Below, one piece after another: positions 34,268 through 45,763 of a stretch of DNA of 64,000 nt. Position 1 is the stretch's first letter. Each line of letters starts with the position of its first letter. Below the pieces are notes generated by a model. That model was given only the letters and a program-made list of their open reading frames with translations, made no database searches and was not told the origin of the DNA. Source of the stretch: Engraulis encrasicolus (lineage: Eukaryota; Chordata; Actinopteri; Clupeiformes; Engraulidae); NCBI RefSeq assembly GCF_034702125.1, contig NC_085868.1, forward strand, positions 39,114,628 through 39,178,627. Reading direction: 5' to 3'. A program made the position numbers and the translations under genes.

Positions 34268-34358
<91 letters not shown>

Positions 34359-34386
34359 TGTCCATATGGTTGCACTCTTATTGCAC

Positions 34387-34464
<78 letters not shown>

Positions 34465-34465
34465 T
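34089..34465 (+). repeat. Higher-order GT array with a 40-bp spacer unit
   Basis: Long (GT)n runs (34089-34172, 34270-34357, 34390-34463) alternate with near-identical copies of a spacer. The spacer begins TATTTATTGTCCATATGG and ends TTGCACTCTTATTGCACATT, and copies sit at about 34173, 34231 and 34355. A decayed copy follows near 34467. Confidence 0.9.
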
Positions 34466-34923
34466 GTATTTATTGTCTATCAGTATGTTTTCCCTTTCCT
34501 TGCACAGTGTGTAGCCTATGTGTGCGGTTGTGGTTGTGTTATTGTGTTGTGAGTGAATGTATGAGAGAGAGTATGTTAACTCCAGTATGTTAGTTTTTTT
34601 GCTGCACATTGTGTGTGTATGTCTTATGTGTATGTTACAGTAATGTCTAACTGCACATTGGAGACTGGTCAAATGCGATTTCAAACTTCTAACCTGGTTA
34701 CCTAGATTTTGGACAACTTGACTTGACATGACTTCGAGACTTTGGGACCAATCACACTGCATGTCTTGTCTCCCATGGTATGCGGGTGTGGGTAAGTTGG
34801 TCTTTTTTACTGGCCAAACTGAAATTTTACCAGCATTTGGCCGGTTGGCTGGTGTTAATTTAGAGCCCTGGGTGTAATGTGACGAAAGGGTCTAGTGAGT
34901 AGTCTTGCTGCTAAGTAATGTAC

Positions 34924-37900
34924 ATGAGTGATTCTACGATTCGCCTACGCTTTTGGCAAAAGCAAAATGTCAATTATCAGTATTTTTTTTCAACTAAATG
35001 ACCTAGATGTTTACATAGTGTATATATTTAAGTTTCCAAACAAACAAATTGCCAAGCTTAATCTTAAATAATTTGATAAATACTCTAATGAAAGTGAACA
35101 TTTGCTTGATTATTTTGTCAACAGTGTTATGGACAAATACTATGTAATTTCAAACATATATAAAAATACTACAGAGTTGAAACAACATACGTTTGAAAGT
35201 GCTCATGTCCCTTAGCAATAATGTTGTCATTAATCTGTGCGACTGATATAGAAAATGTGATTGTTGAGTTTCATCAAGTAGGATTTTATGATTCACTGTG
35301 ATACAGACTGACACATTTTTGATTATAAATCCCTGTAACGTCTGATTTAATTTTTTTCACCCTCCTTACACAAGACTTCCTTCTCCAGAGATAATCCCTA
35401 GTGTCTGTTCATAGGATTTTTCCAACACATAAGGGATCAATAGCTCAAAAACACTTTCAAAACAGTCAACCGTGTTACTCAACTGTGTTACGGTCAACAG
35501 TGCAGGGGAACAAGTCGCCACTTTTTTAGGATGCTTAGGATGGCCGTGTGCGGGTAAAAATGGCATTTATCAGAAAAACCCGCCCACTTTTTGCCATAGA
35601 AATCAACAGAATTGGGCGGGATTTTGTGCTTCTAGGCTGGTTTTGACCATTTTTTGGGCTGGAAATCATCAGCCTCATCTGGAAACCCTGACTGTCATAG
35701 CTAACAGTGTTAATTTCGTCAGCTTTTTTAAATTTAGTCTTAGTCTTAGTCACAATGACGAAAATCAATTTTAGTCTTAGTCAAATTTAGTCATTGCCTT
35801 CACAATTTCGTCTTAGTCTTCGTCTAAATGAATTTTAGTCAAATTATTACACAAATTATTACTAGATAGCCTATTGCAGCAAATAGTCCTGTAAAAGTAA
35901 TCTCAACAGCATAGAGCAAAGGAGCATTAGACACACACACTTCCAGGTGCATGCTGCTGCGTATTATTTGCTTTTCAATTTGATCACGTAGCTCTTTTTC
36001 ACCTGACCGCGTGACTCATAGCCTGCAGATAGCAGGCAGTGGGAAGACCAGACATCCCAATGAAGTCCAAGAAGTTTCTCTGATATTTGATAGTTGCTCC
36101 CCAATGGCCGCGAGACAGATTAAATATTCCTGATTTTAGACTATGCAAGTTCGCGTTATTTCGATTGGCAATGCGGGACAGAGAAAGATAATGGCTCGTG
36201 CGTCATTCCTGGAATAGACTACTTCAAATAGATTACGCGCTCTTCGTAAGACGCCCTGCAAAAGTCCTGGGGGGAAAGTAGGCAGCTGTTTTATGCAGAC
36301 TGGACGACAGAAAGGACATTGACAAACAATGGTTGAACACTAATGCTGTTTTGTTTGTCGGGATGTCGAGGGTCGATAAGCATCACCAAGTTTAAGCAAT
36401 GAGTTTTTAGAACTTGGGATGTCTGGGAGACGCTATTGTAATACGCATCGCATGGAAGGGATGTCGATTGCCTTGGGTCTTTTAGCGTTGCCCTCGACGG
36501 GAACAAGTTTCAATTCTCCGCACTTTAGACCCTGATCGCCCACACATTGATTCTTATCAAAACTACAGTAGCCGTGCCTCTGTTTAGACTACTTAAACAA
36601 CTTTTCCCCTGTAGCGCGCGCATTCCTTAAACGTCTCCCGGTGTGTCTGATCTAAATAAATGCATGAATCCGATCTTCATGATTTGCTTGCAAACTGCCT
36701 ATTCGTACGGTTAAACAACCAATATAGCAAACATTCCAAAAGAACAGACAACGGACGTCGGCGTATGCGTAAGTGGAAAGGAGAAGAGAGGAAGCTCGAG
36801 GAGGTTTAAAATGCATCAGAGGAAGATTGGCACGAGTGACGGTAGCACTATTATCATGACTGCACAAACACACACGTCTTCGTTATGGACAAAAGGGCTG
36901 TTGAACAAGCCTCAACTTCGGCTCTTTCTTTTTCTCTTTCTGGGAAACATTTTAGGGCCTAAACTCAACTGAAGAGGACTCACTGAACTAGGCTACCACT
37001 GATTGAGCCGCACCAGCGCCAGGCACTGCCTGCTGAGACAAACAGGGCAACAGCGCGTAATCTTCTATGAAGTTCAAGAAACAATAACAATTACAAATTA
37101 ATTTTAAACAATTACATTTTTAATGTCCATTCGTCCATGGCTTGTAAATTTCGTCTCGTCTTAGTCTCCTTAACGAAAATCAATTTTTATTTTCGTCATA
37201 TTTTTATGTTCTGGAAGCAATTTTTGTTCGTCATCGTCTCGTCATCGTCACGGGAAAAAGGGGCGTTGACGAAATATTTTCGTCATCGTCCTGGTTGACG
37301 AAATTAACACTGATAGCTAATTGTAACACCATTGACGGTAACACGGCTTGACATTGCAGCCATTTTTATGGTGTTGTGCTAACTGAGGACCTCAGAAGTT
37401 CCACCACAACACCTTAATCAGTTCATGTATTTGTATGCTTTATCTGTGTTTTTCAACATGTGATTTCTAATTCAGATTCTTATGAATATGTTGATAACAC
37501 AGTTGACAGGCAATTTTCCCGCTATGAGAACATGAAAAAGAATGGATTAAATTATGGGAGGATGGAGCTGAAAACGTACCAAAAAGTCTTCCCATATCCT
37601 GCCAAAGAGGTTATGATATCACGTGATGTTATTCGTATGGCCTAAGACCAAACCATTACTGATTTATGGAGGGGGTTTCAGACCGTGACACGGTTAACAC
37701 AGTTTTCGTGGACACACACAAAATGGCAAATTTCATGTATAATAGAAAGGACAGTGGTCTTTCTGACAGTTTTGTCATATTGTGATGATTACTGTGAATC
37801 AACATTTGCAATCGTCTTGGGCAAAACAAGTTTCTTTACATGCTAATATGAAGACTGAATCTGACATTTGGAAAACGGGATGGCATGAAAACGCCCAAAA

Positions 37901-38038
37901 CCTTTATTAAATATTCATTCTTGCTGAGGGAAATAATGCCATGTCTACAATGTCCAAAACATCATTGGATGCAGTTAGTGGAATTGGCAAATAAAATCCA
38001 TGGACTTAAAAGCGTAACCGATTCGTAGAATCACTCAT
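34924..38038. mobile_element. 3.1-kb TIR element containing a nested hAT
   Basis: The left end ATGAGTGATTCTACGATTCG and the complement of the right end (ATGAGTGATTCTACGAATCG) match, and the match continues to ACGCTTTT, about 31 bp with a few changes. Inside lies the hAT element at 35705-37312. A short frame at 37460-37645 with no recognisable domain could be a remnant of this element's own protein. Flanking duplications are unclear. Confidence 0.65.
35705..37312. mobile_element. Non-autonomous hAT-type element, copy 2
   Basis: Starts CAGTGTTAATTTCGTC and ends GACGAAATTAACACTG, with a perfect 8-bp duplication ATAGCTAA at 35697-35704 and 37313-37320. It is 1,608 bp, inverted relative to the copy at 1603-3187, with the same TTTAGTC-rich subterminal repeats. 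No transposase frame was found. Confidence 0.88.
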
Positions 38039-38039
38039 A

Positions 38040-39030
38040 TATATTTGACGACTTGACTTGACTATTGATCAGTTTATCAGCAGAGCATTGCAGTAGTCCG
38101 ATCTGGAGGTTATAAAAGCATGAAAGAGGATCTCAGCAGAGGTAGGGCACAGTGAGGGGCAGAGTCCGGACATGGTTTTTAGGTGGAAGAATGCTGTTAA
38201 AAGGATGGAACAGATGGAAAAATTGATGATGACGCGAAGATTTGTAACTGTGAGTGATTTATCTCCTTAAGTAGTGATGGAGTGGCGATGATAATGGTTT
38301 CAGTTTTGTCATGATTTCAGAAAGTTGTGGATGATCAAGTTATAGGCCTAACTTCAAGGAAAATTTACATTAGAGGGAGGGAGTGGATTTGAGGGGGATA
38401 CTCCAACAATTTGATATTAACCATTTTGCGGTTTCAAAAAGAGAAGAGAGCAGAACTGCTTCACATTTTTAGGATAAATAAAGGTAAACTTTTCATCAAA
38501 ACTACTGTACTGTAGTAGTAAGGCACCAGGGCTTGACATTAACTTTTTTGCTGGCCAGCCACTGTGGTAAGTGTTTCATTTTAATCATCACACTGTACAT
38601 CTAACCTCAGAAGATGAGGTGCTTAAAGCAAGAAGATGAGTGCATGGGTTTATACATGGAAATAACACGAAAATGGAAACTGAGTAACTTAGCTTTTTCT
38701 TGAACTTAAATACAATACTTAAATATCTGATGAAGAGCGACAAGCTCGACAAGCTCACTTCAATTTTTTTTTTTTTTTTTAAAGCAACACGGGAGCAGTG
38801 TGCGGACATTCATCTTTGTTTCTACTGAACTTAAATACAAACAATTGATATACAAGTGGTTAAGTGCAGAATATACGGTATTCTGATATGTCATACCATA
38901 GAATAAGCTACTTGCCAAATTGGCTATAGACACTGAAATGTTTACCAGCCACAGCCAGGTTTGGCAGGTGCCAGTATCAAGTCCTGTAAGGCACACCTAA
39001 ATATTCATGAGTTGGAGGGATTGTAAAAAA
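38040..39030. other. No gene recognised; decayed ribozyme-like core within
   Basis: No exon was supported. CTTTTCATCAAAACTACTGT near 38490 recurs near 47010, so part of this stretch is a dispersed repeat. Confidence 0.35.
38727..38751 (+). ncRNA. Decayed solo hammerhead-like core H
   Basis: CTGATGA, a perfect stem II (GAGC, loop GACAA, GCTC), then GACA instead of GAAA. Confidence 0.3.
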
Positions 39031-39036
39031 TGGTGC

Positions 39037-39288
39037 TAGTTATGGAACTCTGAAAGGACTGTATAGGGCTGGTTCAGGGAAACAGTAAACTGCACAGAAT
39101 TGTCCGGAATCCTTGAAACCATGAACCGTGGTTTAGTTCTCAAAGACGCACGGCAAAACACAGAGAGGTGGACATTGTCGTGGACAAGGGTCTAGAGCCA
39201 ATCACAAGACACAATAACAACATGCTATGCATGTACTCACAACGTCACTGGCGCTAGACAGACACCCTGACGCCCGAATTCTGAACAG
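39037..39288 (-). repeat. 3' LTR, shortened
   Basis: Shares TAGTTATGGAACTCTGAAAG, ACCATGAACCGTGGTTTAGT and AGCCAATCACAAGACACAAT with the copy at 44157-44639. It lacks about 230 bp of that copy's middle. Confidence 0.8.
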
Positions 39289-40022
39289 CCACCCCCAACT
39301 TTGTGGAACAAAATTGTGTCTATGAATGTCGGGCAGAAGTGTCCTGAGGAAGTGCTGTAAGTCTCACCAGGCGTGAGACTGGGCCGGTGTAGGTCCGGTC
39401 CGGGACCCCGTCCGTGCTGTCCACTGCCAACAGCTCCTGGCATGGCTGCTGCTGGTGGGTGATGAGTCCGGTGTCTAGGCCGCCCCATATGCCCACGGTG
39501 ATTGGGTCGATGAGGCTCTGATGCTGGAGTGTAGTGATGCTGCTGATGCTGCTTCCCTTCCACATGGCTGTGTGGGACTGCTGACTTGGGGTGAAGGATT
39601 GGTGACTGACACGCCGTGACGGCACGGCCGCCGGCTGCCCCATGACGGGCTCTGATGGGTGTGCGCTGTGGTCCCTTCCTGACCTCATGCACAACCGGAG
39701 CTGTCTTTTTCAGAGCCTCAAATGGGTGTGAGAGGGGGTACAGTCCAAGCTCGAATCTTGTACTGCCTCTGTGGGTGGCTGGTGGAGGACACAGAGAAGG
39801 ATACTGACACTGACATGCCAGGCACTGTCCTGATGTCCTGTCGAATGGTGCGGAGGGCCAGGTCCTCACTCGGCCCTGTAAGCCGAGCTGCTGTGCCGCT
39901 GGGTGGAGGAGCATGGTGCTCTCTGAGCCGTCGTCGAGGATGGCGTAGGTCTCCATCCTCTTGCCTCGGTGATGCAGGTGCACCTTCACCATCTTCAGCA
40001 GCACGCTACTGCCTCTCCTCGC
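39237..40022 (-). pseudogene. Retroelement protease remnant
   Basis: The minus-strand frame contains a retropepsin-type segment with TYAILDDGSESTMLL, where DDGS replaces the usual DTG/DSG active-site motif as is common in BEL/Pao elements. Beyond it the frame slips repeatedly and no polymerase follows. Confidence 0.65.
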
Positions 40023-40029
40023 TGGGTCG

Positions 40030-41960
40030 AGGTAGCATGAATGAATGAATGAATGAATTAATGATTTTATTCGACATTCTCAGTTCTTATGTAAAAAAAA
40101 AATACATTATTGATTTCCATATAAACCGCATGCACATATTTAAATAAAAACAGAGAGTCAAGATAACACAATAAAGCTTGAAAGCTTTTTTCCATTGTGG
40201 TCCTTTGATGTTAAATGGCAGCAGTTGTTAAAATGACAAGAGTAGCACTGGGACCAAACTAAAACTATAACACTTAAATACATAGCATACACATAACACA
40301 TATTCTTTCCACTTAAAGTTATATACTACACTGACTGATCTCTGAACCATTTTTTGAAAGCCCATTTAAAACCTTATAGGCTATTGATCATCTTAATATT
40401 ACCTGGTAGCATATTCCACAAGCAAGATGCAACATATAAAAATGAGTCCTTCCCTATTTTGGTATTGACCCTTGGGGGAACAAAGTCTGTGGAACTCCCC
40501 CTAGTGGAGTGACTGTGGACATTCCTCACTCTATTAAAAAAGTTATTTAAGTATTTAGGGGCATGCCCATTTACAATTTTGTGCACCATACTCAGCTCTA
40601 TTTGAGAGACTCTGTCCTCAACTCTTAACCAACCCAAACGTTTAAAGTGGTGAAGATCAAGGTGAGTTCTAGGGTGCAGTCCCAAGATGGTCCTTACTAA
40701 TTTATTTTGTGAGGTTTGTAGCTTATTTTTAAGCTGTTTAGTAATGCCATTGTACCAGGAGCAACATGCATAATCATAATATGGCTGAATTAAAGCACTT
40801 GCTAGGTTTAACAAAGCCTTTTGATCCAGATACTTTGCAATTCTGGCCAGGAAGCGCACTCGTTGATTAACCTTAGTGATGACTTTCTGCGCTTAGCCAG
40901 CTCCAGACAACTGGCTGTCCAGTAAACACCCACGATAGCTGACCGAGTCCTTGGCATTAAGTGCAGTGTCACCAGCTAATATACTAAAACCTGGGTTTTT
41001 GTTCAATTTTATTCTAGATCCAAACAAAATGGACTCCGTTTTTCCTAGATGAAGAGAAAGTCTATTAATTGCTAACCACTTACTGACATTAAAAAGCTCG
41101 CTACTTAGTGTTGATTCAACCATGGTTTTATCCTTGTGTGAAAACACAAGTGCAGAATCATCAGCAAATAAAAATAATTCACATGAGCAAGAAGATCATT
41201 AATATATAAAAGAAAAAGAAGAGGGCCCAAAACACTCCCCTGAGGGACCCCACACTTCACAGTTTCTGGCTGGGATAAAGTTCCCCCAACATCCACCACT
41301 TGTATCCTATTCATCAGATACGACTCAAACCATTTTACTGCTGTGCTATTGAACCCTATAGCCCTCAATTTTGATAGTAGAATCCCATGGTCAACAGTAT
41401 CAAATGCCTTCTGCAAATCCAGCATGACCATGCCACAGAATTTGCCCTGGTCAACCTCCTTTCTAATGTAATCAGTTAGATATAATAGACATGTGTCGAT
41501 GGAGTGAGATTTCCGGAATCCAGATTGCAGTTCGTATAGAAGGTTGTGAGATGAAAGATATTTGTTGACCTGCTCAAATACCAATCTCTCAATTAGTTTT
41601 GATATTGTGCACAGGATGGAGACTGGTCTGTAGTTGCCCTGATCTAATTTACTCCCTTTCTTGTAAAGTGGAATCACTTTAGCCAGCTTCAATCCTTTGG
41701 GAAGTAACCATTTTCAATAGACAAGTTAATGATGTGTGTTACACTTGGAGTAATGCTCTTCGCAGCATCCTTTAAGAATCGAGATGGAATATTATCAAGA
41801 CCTGTAGCTTTAGTGCCATCTAACTTTTGGAATGTTATTAGTACGTCTGCTTCTGATACCTTGTCTAAAGAGAATGCATTTGGCTGAACCCCTTGCTTTA
41901 AATAAAATTCAGAAACTTTACTTTCTTCGAATTGTTCAGAAATAACAGGTAGCTTTTCAA
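40030..41960 (-). pseudogene. L2-type LINE, 5'-truncated, frameshifted RT
   Basis: Minus-strand frames give AKVIPLYKKGSKLDQGNYRP, GMVMLDLQKAFDTVDHGILL and GVPQGSVLGPLLFLLYINDL. A frameshift then throws the catalytic FADDSALVFS segment (near 41130-41180) into another frame. The C-terminal part, near 40374-40859, is intact. A second break lies near 41695. The 3' end carries ATTC/TGAA repeats at 40038-40060, a typical L2 tail. The endonuclease is absent. The LINE lies between gag and protease of the BEL/Pao-like element and is therefore the younger insertion. Confidence 0.85.
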
Positions 41961-41982
41961 CCAGCTTGGCGGGTTGGCTGGC

Positions 41983-43553
41983 TTAAGACGGCGCAGCAGT
42001 CTCTGGCTTGTTGCGGTTGTTGACCTCGTGCAGGATCTCCAGGTGACGCCGGTAGCACTTCCCACAACTTGCCTTGAGGTAGCACTGAGCCGCCTGGTGG
42101 CCGCGTCCACACCTCCAGCACCTGTTCGCAGCCTTAACCCACTCTGAGCTGAGCTCAAGAGACAGATTCTTGAAGGCTGAACACTGATTGAAATAGTGCT
42201 CCTGACTGTTACAGAAGGGGCAGTACTTCTTGGGTTGATCCTCCTGAGGTGATGGCGGAGCTGGATTGGATGGGGGGTCTATCAGCGGGACTGTGGTTGG
42301 CTGTATGGCAGAAGACTGCTTCCCTCTGGTGCCCCGCTGCCGGTCCGGCTGGCTCGCTACTGCTGCTGCTGCTTTCGGCGGGTTGATGGTGTCATCCATC
42401 TGCACTGCGACCTCGTGCTCCAACCAGTTGGCGAAGTCCCATAGCTTGGGGACAGGCACACGAACAGGATTGATGTACCGCCTGAAAGCTGTGCGCAGTT
42501 CATGGGGCAGTTTGGGCAGCAGTCGTGACACATGTGACCCAATCCGTAGCTCCAGCTGCTCCTGAGTGCCCATCTTATCCAGCATCACCACCAATGACTG
42601 GACCTTCAGGCGAAGAACGTTATCGAGCGTGAGCTGCATCCTGTGGAACTGCCGTGGGTCGTCCTCGGTGAAGAGCGGGATCTTCATCTTGGGCCCACGG
42701 TAGGTTGTCTCTCGATAGGGCAGTGACTCCAGCCGGCGTGGCGGTGGTGGCAGCACGTACTGTACTGCTCCAGAGCCTCTTCAGATGCGTGGGACGATGG
42801 CTGGTGTCGCGGTGCAGCTGGGGGGAGCCACGGGCTGTACGCCATGGAGTACTCTGGAGTGGCCACGTTGGACGGTGAGGACTGGTGACCCCATGGCAGA
42901 TTCATGCCCCGCACACGCTCTGAGAGCTCTGCAATGAGCGGCAATGAGTGTAGAGGAGCTGCCCGCTGGCGTAGGGTGGACGTCACTGCATCCGCTGTGG
43001 TGGTGGCGAAATGTGGCCGGGGCAGAGGTGGCTGGTCTTGCAGCTGTGGTTCTGGCAGCGGTGCACGGTGGGTGGTGCTCGCCGGATGAGCAGGGCTGTG
43101 TGAGTGGTCCTGATGCAGGGGTGATGAGGTGGCTTGGTGGAAAGGAAGCGCCATGAAGAGTGTCCCTCCTTTGGCGCTGCGGTTTCCACCTGGTGAGTGG
43201 GCTCCAGATGTAACTGTCGGCACCTGGATGTCTCTGGCAGGTGAGCGTGGCGGAGTGGAGCGGTACTGCTGCATCAGGAACTGCACTTCCCTCTGTAGCT
43301 GCCTGCAGTCCTCTCTCACCTGCCGGTTGTCCTCCTTCATCTGCCTGCAGTCCTCTCTCACCTGCCGGTTGTCCTCCTTCATCTGCCTGCAGTCCTCTCT
43401 CACCAGCCTACAGTCCTCTCTCACTTGCCGGTTATCCTGCTTCATCTCCTGCCGCATATCTTGGAGTGCAAGATAAATAGCTGCTGACATGTCTGTAGGA
43501 GTCTGTCCAGCAGGGGGGGTGTGTGTCACCTCCCGGGGCCTGCTGTCTTCCAT
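41983..43553 (-). pseudogene. BEL/Pao-like gag, frameshifted
   Basis: The N-terminal half has a coiled-coil built from repeats of the unit MKEDNRQVREDCRQ and then a proline-rich stretch. Near 42770, at a CAGTACAGTACG short duplication, the frame changes. The second half contains zinc-knuckle-like motifs CPFCNSQEHYFNQC and CWRCGRGHQAAQC plus a third Cys/His cluster, and ends at a TAA near 41983. The gag beginning is cut off by the insertion at 43568-44016. Confidence 0.75.
43284..43450 (-). repeat. 42-bp tandem repeat inside gag
   Basis: About three to four copies of a 42-bp unit beginning CTGCCTGCAGTCCTCTCTCA on the plus strand. They encode heptad-like repeats of the gag coiled coil. Confidence 0.85.
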
Positions 43554-43567
43554 AGTAGACTGGTCAG

Positions 43568-44016
43568 CAGGGCTGTAGTCAAGTCCACCTTTGTAGAGTC
43601 CGAGACAAGTCCAAGACCAAAATAGTCAAGTCCGAGACAAGTCCGAGTCCAAAGAGGTTCGAGTAAGACAAGACCGAGTCCAAAAGGATTCGAGTCCAAG
43701 TCCGAGTCCGAGTCACATGTCGGTCAGTGTTAAGCAATGAAAAGGATGAATATCAATAAAGCGGATGTTTGAAGGTAACCCATATGGCATGGATGTGAAG
43801 ACAAACTTGTATGTTGTTGGATTTTAAGCGTCAGTCAAGAATTTATGGTAACCAATGTTCTAAACAAAATAAATAAAGGTTGAGTCCAAAAGCATAATTG
43901 GCAAGACCAATGTCCGAGTCCAAGACAAGTCCGAGTCCAATAGATAGCGAGACCAAGACAAGTCCAAGTCCATAAAAAAAACCGACTTGAGTCCGGACTC
44001 GAGTACTACAGCCCTG
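43568..44016. mobile_element. Short TIR element with AGTCC-rich body in gag
   Basis: Ends CAGGGCTGTAGTC and ACTACAGCCCTG, and a body rich in GAGTCCAAGTCC motifs. The 13-bp GTAGACTGGTCAG flanks it (43555-43567 and 44017-44029), possibly extendable to 16 bp. Removing the insert joins the two gag parts. Confidence 0.75.
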
Positions 44017-44033
44017 GTAGACTGGTCAGCAGT

Positions 44034-44153
44034 ATGTGTGTGTGACTTCTCCTGTGGCAGGCGTCGCTGGGGCAGGTCCACCAAGTAGTCGTCCAGGTGG
44101 CGAGGCTGGTGCTGCTCACGACGGGGACGGATGTTGCCATCAGGATTATCCAT
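44034..44153 (-). pseudogene. N-terminal fragment of gag
   Basis: Begins MDNPDGNIRPRREQ just a few bases after the 5' LTR and runs into the inserted element. No clear tRNA primer-binding site separates the LTR and this ATG. Confidence 0.6.
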
Positions 44154-44156
44154 CTT

Positions 44157-44639
44157 CTAGTTATGGAACTCTGAAAGGACTGTATAGTGCTGGTTCAGCG
44201 AAAAATAGTAATCTGCACAGGTTGTCCGGCCAAAACAAAAATAGATAATCCCAAATGAAGAGACACACACACGTTGTAGGGAACCCTTGAAACCATGAAC
44301 CGTGGTTTAGTTCTCAAAGACGCACGGCAAAGCACAGAGAGGTGGACATTAGGAGTCTGAGATGTCCGTGGAGTAAAGAAAGAGGGAAAGAAACGGAGAG
44401 AAAAGGTAGAGATGACTCCTGCATTAACAAATAGTCCAGCGTGGACTGCTCTTCTGGTCACACTTCGCTGACTCGCATAGCTCCGACCCTGCTGATAAGT
44501 TTGTGGCGAGAAAGTCTATGCAAATGAGCTCGTGGACAAGGGTCTAGAGCCAATCACAAGACACAATAACAACATGCTATGCATGTACTCACAACATCAC
44601 TGGCACTAGACAGACACCCTGACGCCCAAATTCTGAACA
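44157..44639 (-). repeat. 5' LTR
   Basis: The longer of the two LTRs. On the element's strand it starts TGTTCAGAATTTGGGCG and ends CCATAACTA. No clear matching target duplication was found at the outer ends. Confidence 0.75.
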
Positions 44640-44700
44640 GTAGTAGTAGCTTTATTGTCCCCCATGGGGGGAATTTCTTCTAGTGAGAGGTGCGTAAGAC
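44640..44700 (+). repeat. LINE 3'-tail-like repeat
   Basis: AGTAGCTTTATTGTCCCCCA followed by GGGGGGAATTTC, a short L2-like tail related to the one near 9010. Confidence 0.5.
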
Positions 44701-44889
44701 ATGAAAACAAACACAATACAGTCAGATTTCCAAGCCCATTTACCCCAAGCAACACATTCCCCCATAAAATAGACAAGATATTGGACAAAAACAGATGTCA
44801 TCCATCAACAGTGGTCAGTCCCAGTTAACCCCATAGCGTGGATAAAGCATGGGAGGATGTGCAAGCAGCAAAGTAGTAACAGGGATCAT

Positions 44890-45010
44890 TGTTCATGATA
44901 TCATCATAGCAGTTTATGTTGCTTCTAGCTATTTTTGCTGTTGCATATTGGTTTGTATGTCCCAACTGCAAATTCACAAGACAGGAGAAGATTACATTTA
45001 AAACAAAAAA
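44890..45010 (+). repeat. Dispersed repeat, second copy at 47.08-47.21 kb
   Basis: TTCATGATATCATCATAGCA and GCAAATTCACAAGACAGGAG have counterparts in the same order near 47083-47210. Confidence 0.6.
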
Positions 45011-45374
45011 TGCACTCAGAGAATGCAGACTTCCCCCAAGGAAGCTGTTGGATATAATATTTGACTATGTTACACCCTATTTTTCCCCAAGTCTTCCTGC
45101 CTTGCTTTTGTGGAGTTAGAAACTGGAATGCCAAAATTGCTCTGTCCCGCAATGGTGAAGATTTTTTTTTTTAATCCTGTGAATTACCACCAAAATATAA
45201 TAACTTGTTCCCTTTGTCATTTCAAACAACTCTAAAAAATGTCATCAAAATCCATGCATAACTTTTCGAATTATCCTGCTGACAGACAGACAAACAAACA
45301 AACAGACAGACAAACAGACAAACCAACGCGACCGAAAACATAACCTCCTTGGTGGAGGTAATAAATGCAATGTG

Positions 45375-45511
45375 CCCCAATCGAATGTCACGCACATCCC
45401 AAGACTGGTTTCGGGTGCGGGTGTCAGTCTGAAGAAGGGTCAGGGTGGCCCGAAACGTCACAAAATAAAATGGCTTAAATGGGAGTTCATCTGTGTGCGG
45501 TTTTCTTGTGC
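45375..45511 (+). mobile_element. Ribozyme-bearing element F (monomer form)
   Basis: ATAAATGCAATGTG flanks this 137-bp insert on both sides (45361-45374 and 45512-45525). It carries one hammerhead-like core and ends TGTGTGCGGTTTTCTTGTGC, matching the GTGTGCGGATTTCC arm of elements A, B and G. It has no inverted second half. Confidence 0.78.
45429..45456 (+). ncRNA. Hammerhead ribozyme-like core F
   Basis: CTGAAGA (the CTGANGA consensus), stem II GGGTC/GGCCC with loop AGGGT, GAAAC, then GTC as a plausible cleavage triplet. Stem I is weak (two to three pairs). Confidence 0.55.
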
Positions 45512-45521
45512 ATAAATGCAA

Positions 45522-45705
45522 TGTGGCCTTGACTCAAAATAGCTGAGGGGATGCGGGAGACCTGGGTCTGATTCTGGCCTGAGGTAATCTTGATCTTTCC
45601 AACTTCTCTCTCCCACTCATTTCCTTTCACACTCTGTGACTGTCCTGTCTGAGTAAAGGCTTGAACCGCTTGAACATTTTTTCAAATAAATAAATAAATG
45701 AATAA
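45522..45705 (+). mobile_element. tRNA-derived SINE next to element F
   Basis: The body shows CTCTCTCCCACTCATTTCCT and GACTGTCCTGTCTGAGTAAA, related to the SINE at 23800-24004. It has a degraded B box (GGGTCTGATTCTGG) and an (AAATA)n tail. ATAAATGCAA flanks it at 45512-45521 and 45706-45715, the same target sequence used by element F. Confidence 0.7.
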
Positions 45706-45763
45706 ATAAATGCAAAAACACAACAAAAAAAGACATGCATTGGTCAATCTAAATCTACTAGAT

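Larger units (their letters stand above)
39037..44639 (-). mobile_element. BEL/Pao-like LTR element, defective and twice interrupted
   Basis: Two related long terminal repeats bound gag and protease remnants on the minus strand. Reverse transcriptase, RNase H and integrase of this element are missing: the protease frame runs almost into the 3' LTR. An L2-type LINE (40030-41960) and a short TIR element (43568-44016) have inserted into it. The gag zinc knuckles and the ILDDGS-type protease motif are my basis for BEL/Pao. It cannot move on its own. Confidence 0.75.

Noticed and set aside
34089..34463. Possible CRISPR array (repeat and spacer alternation)
   Set aside because: The alternation is GT microsatellite with a repeated spacer in a vertebrate genome. 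The spacers are copies of each other, the opposite of CRISPR, and no cas genes exist.
42266..43480. Plus-strand frames across the gag region
   Set aside because: They are opposite-strand shadows of gag, whose minus-strand reading has zinc knuckles and a coiled coil.
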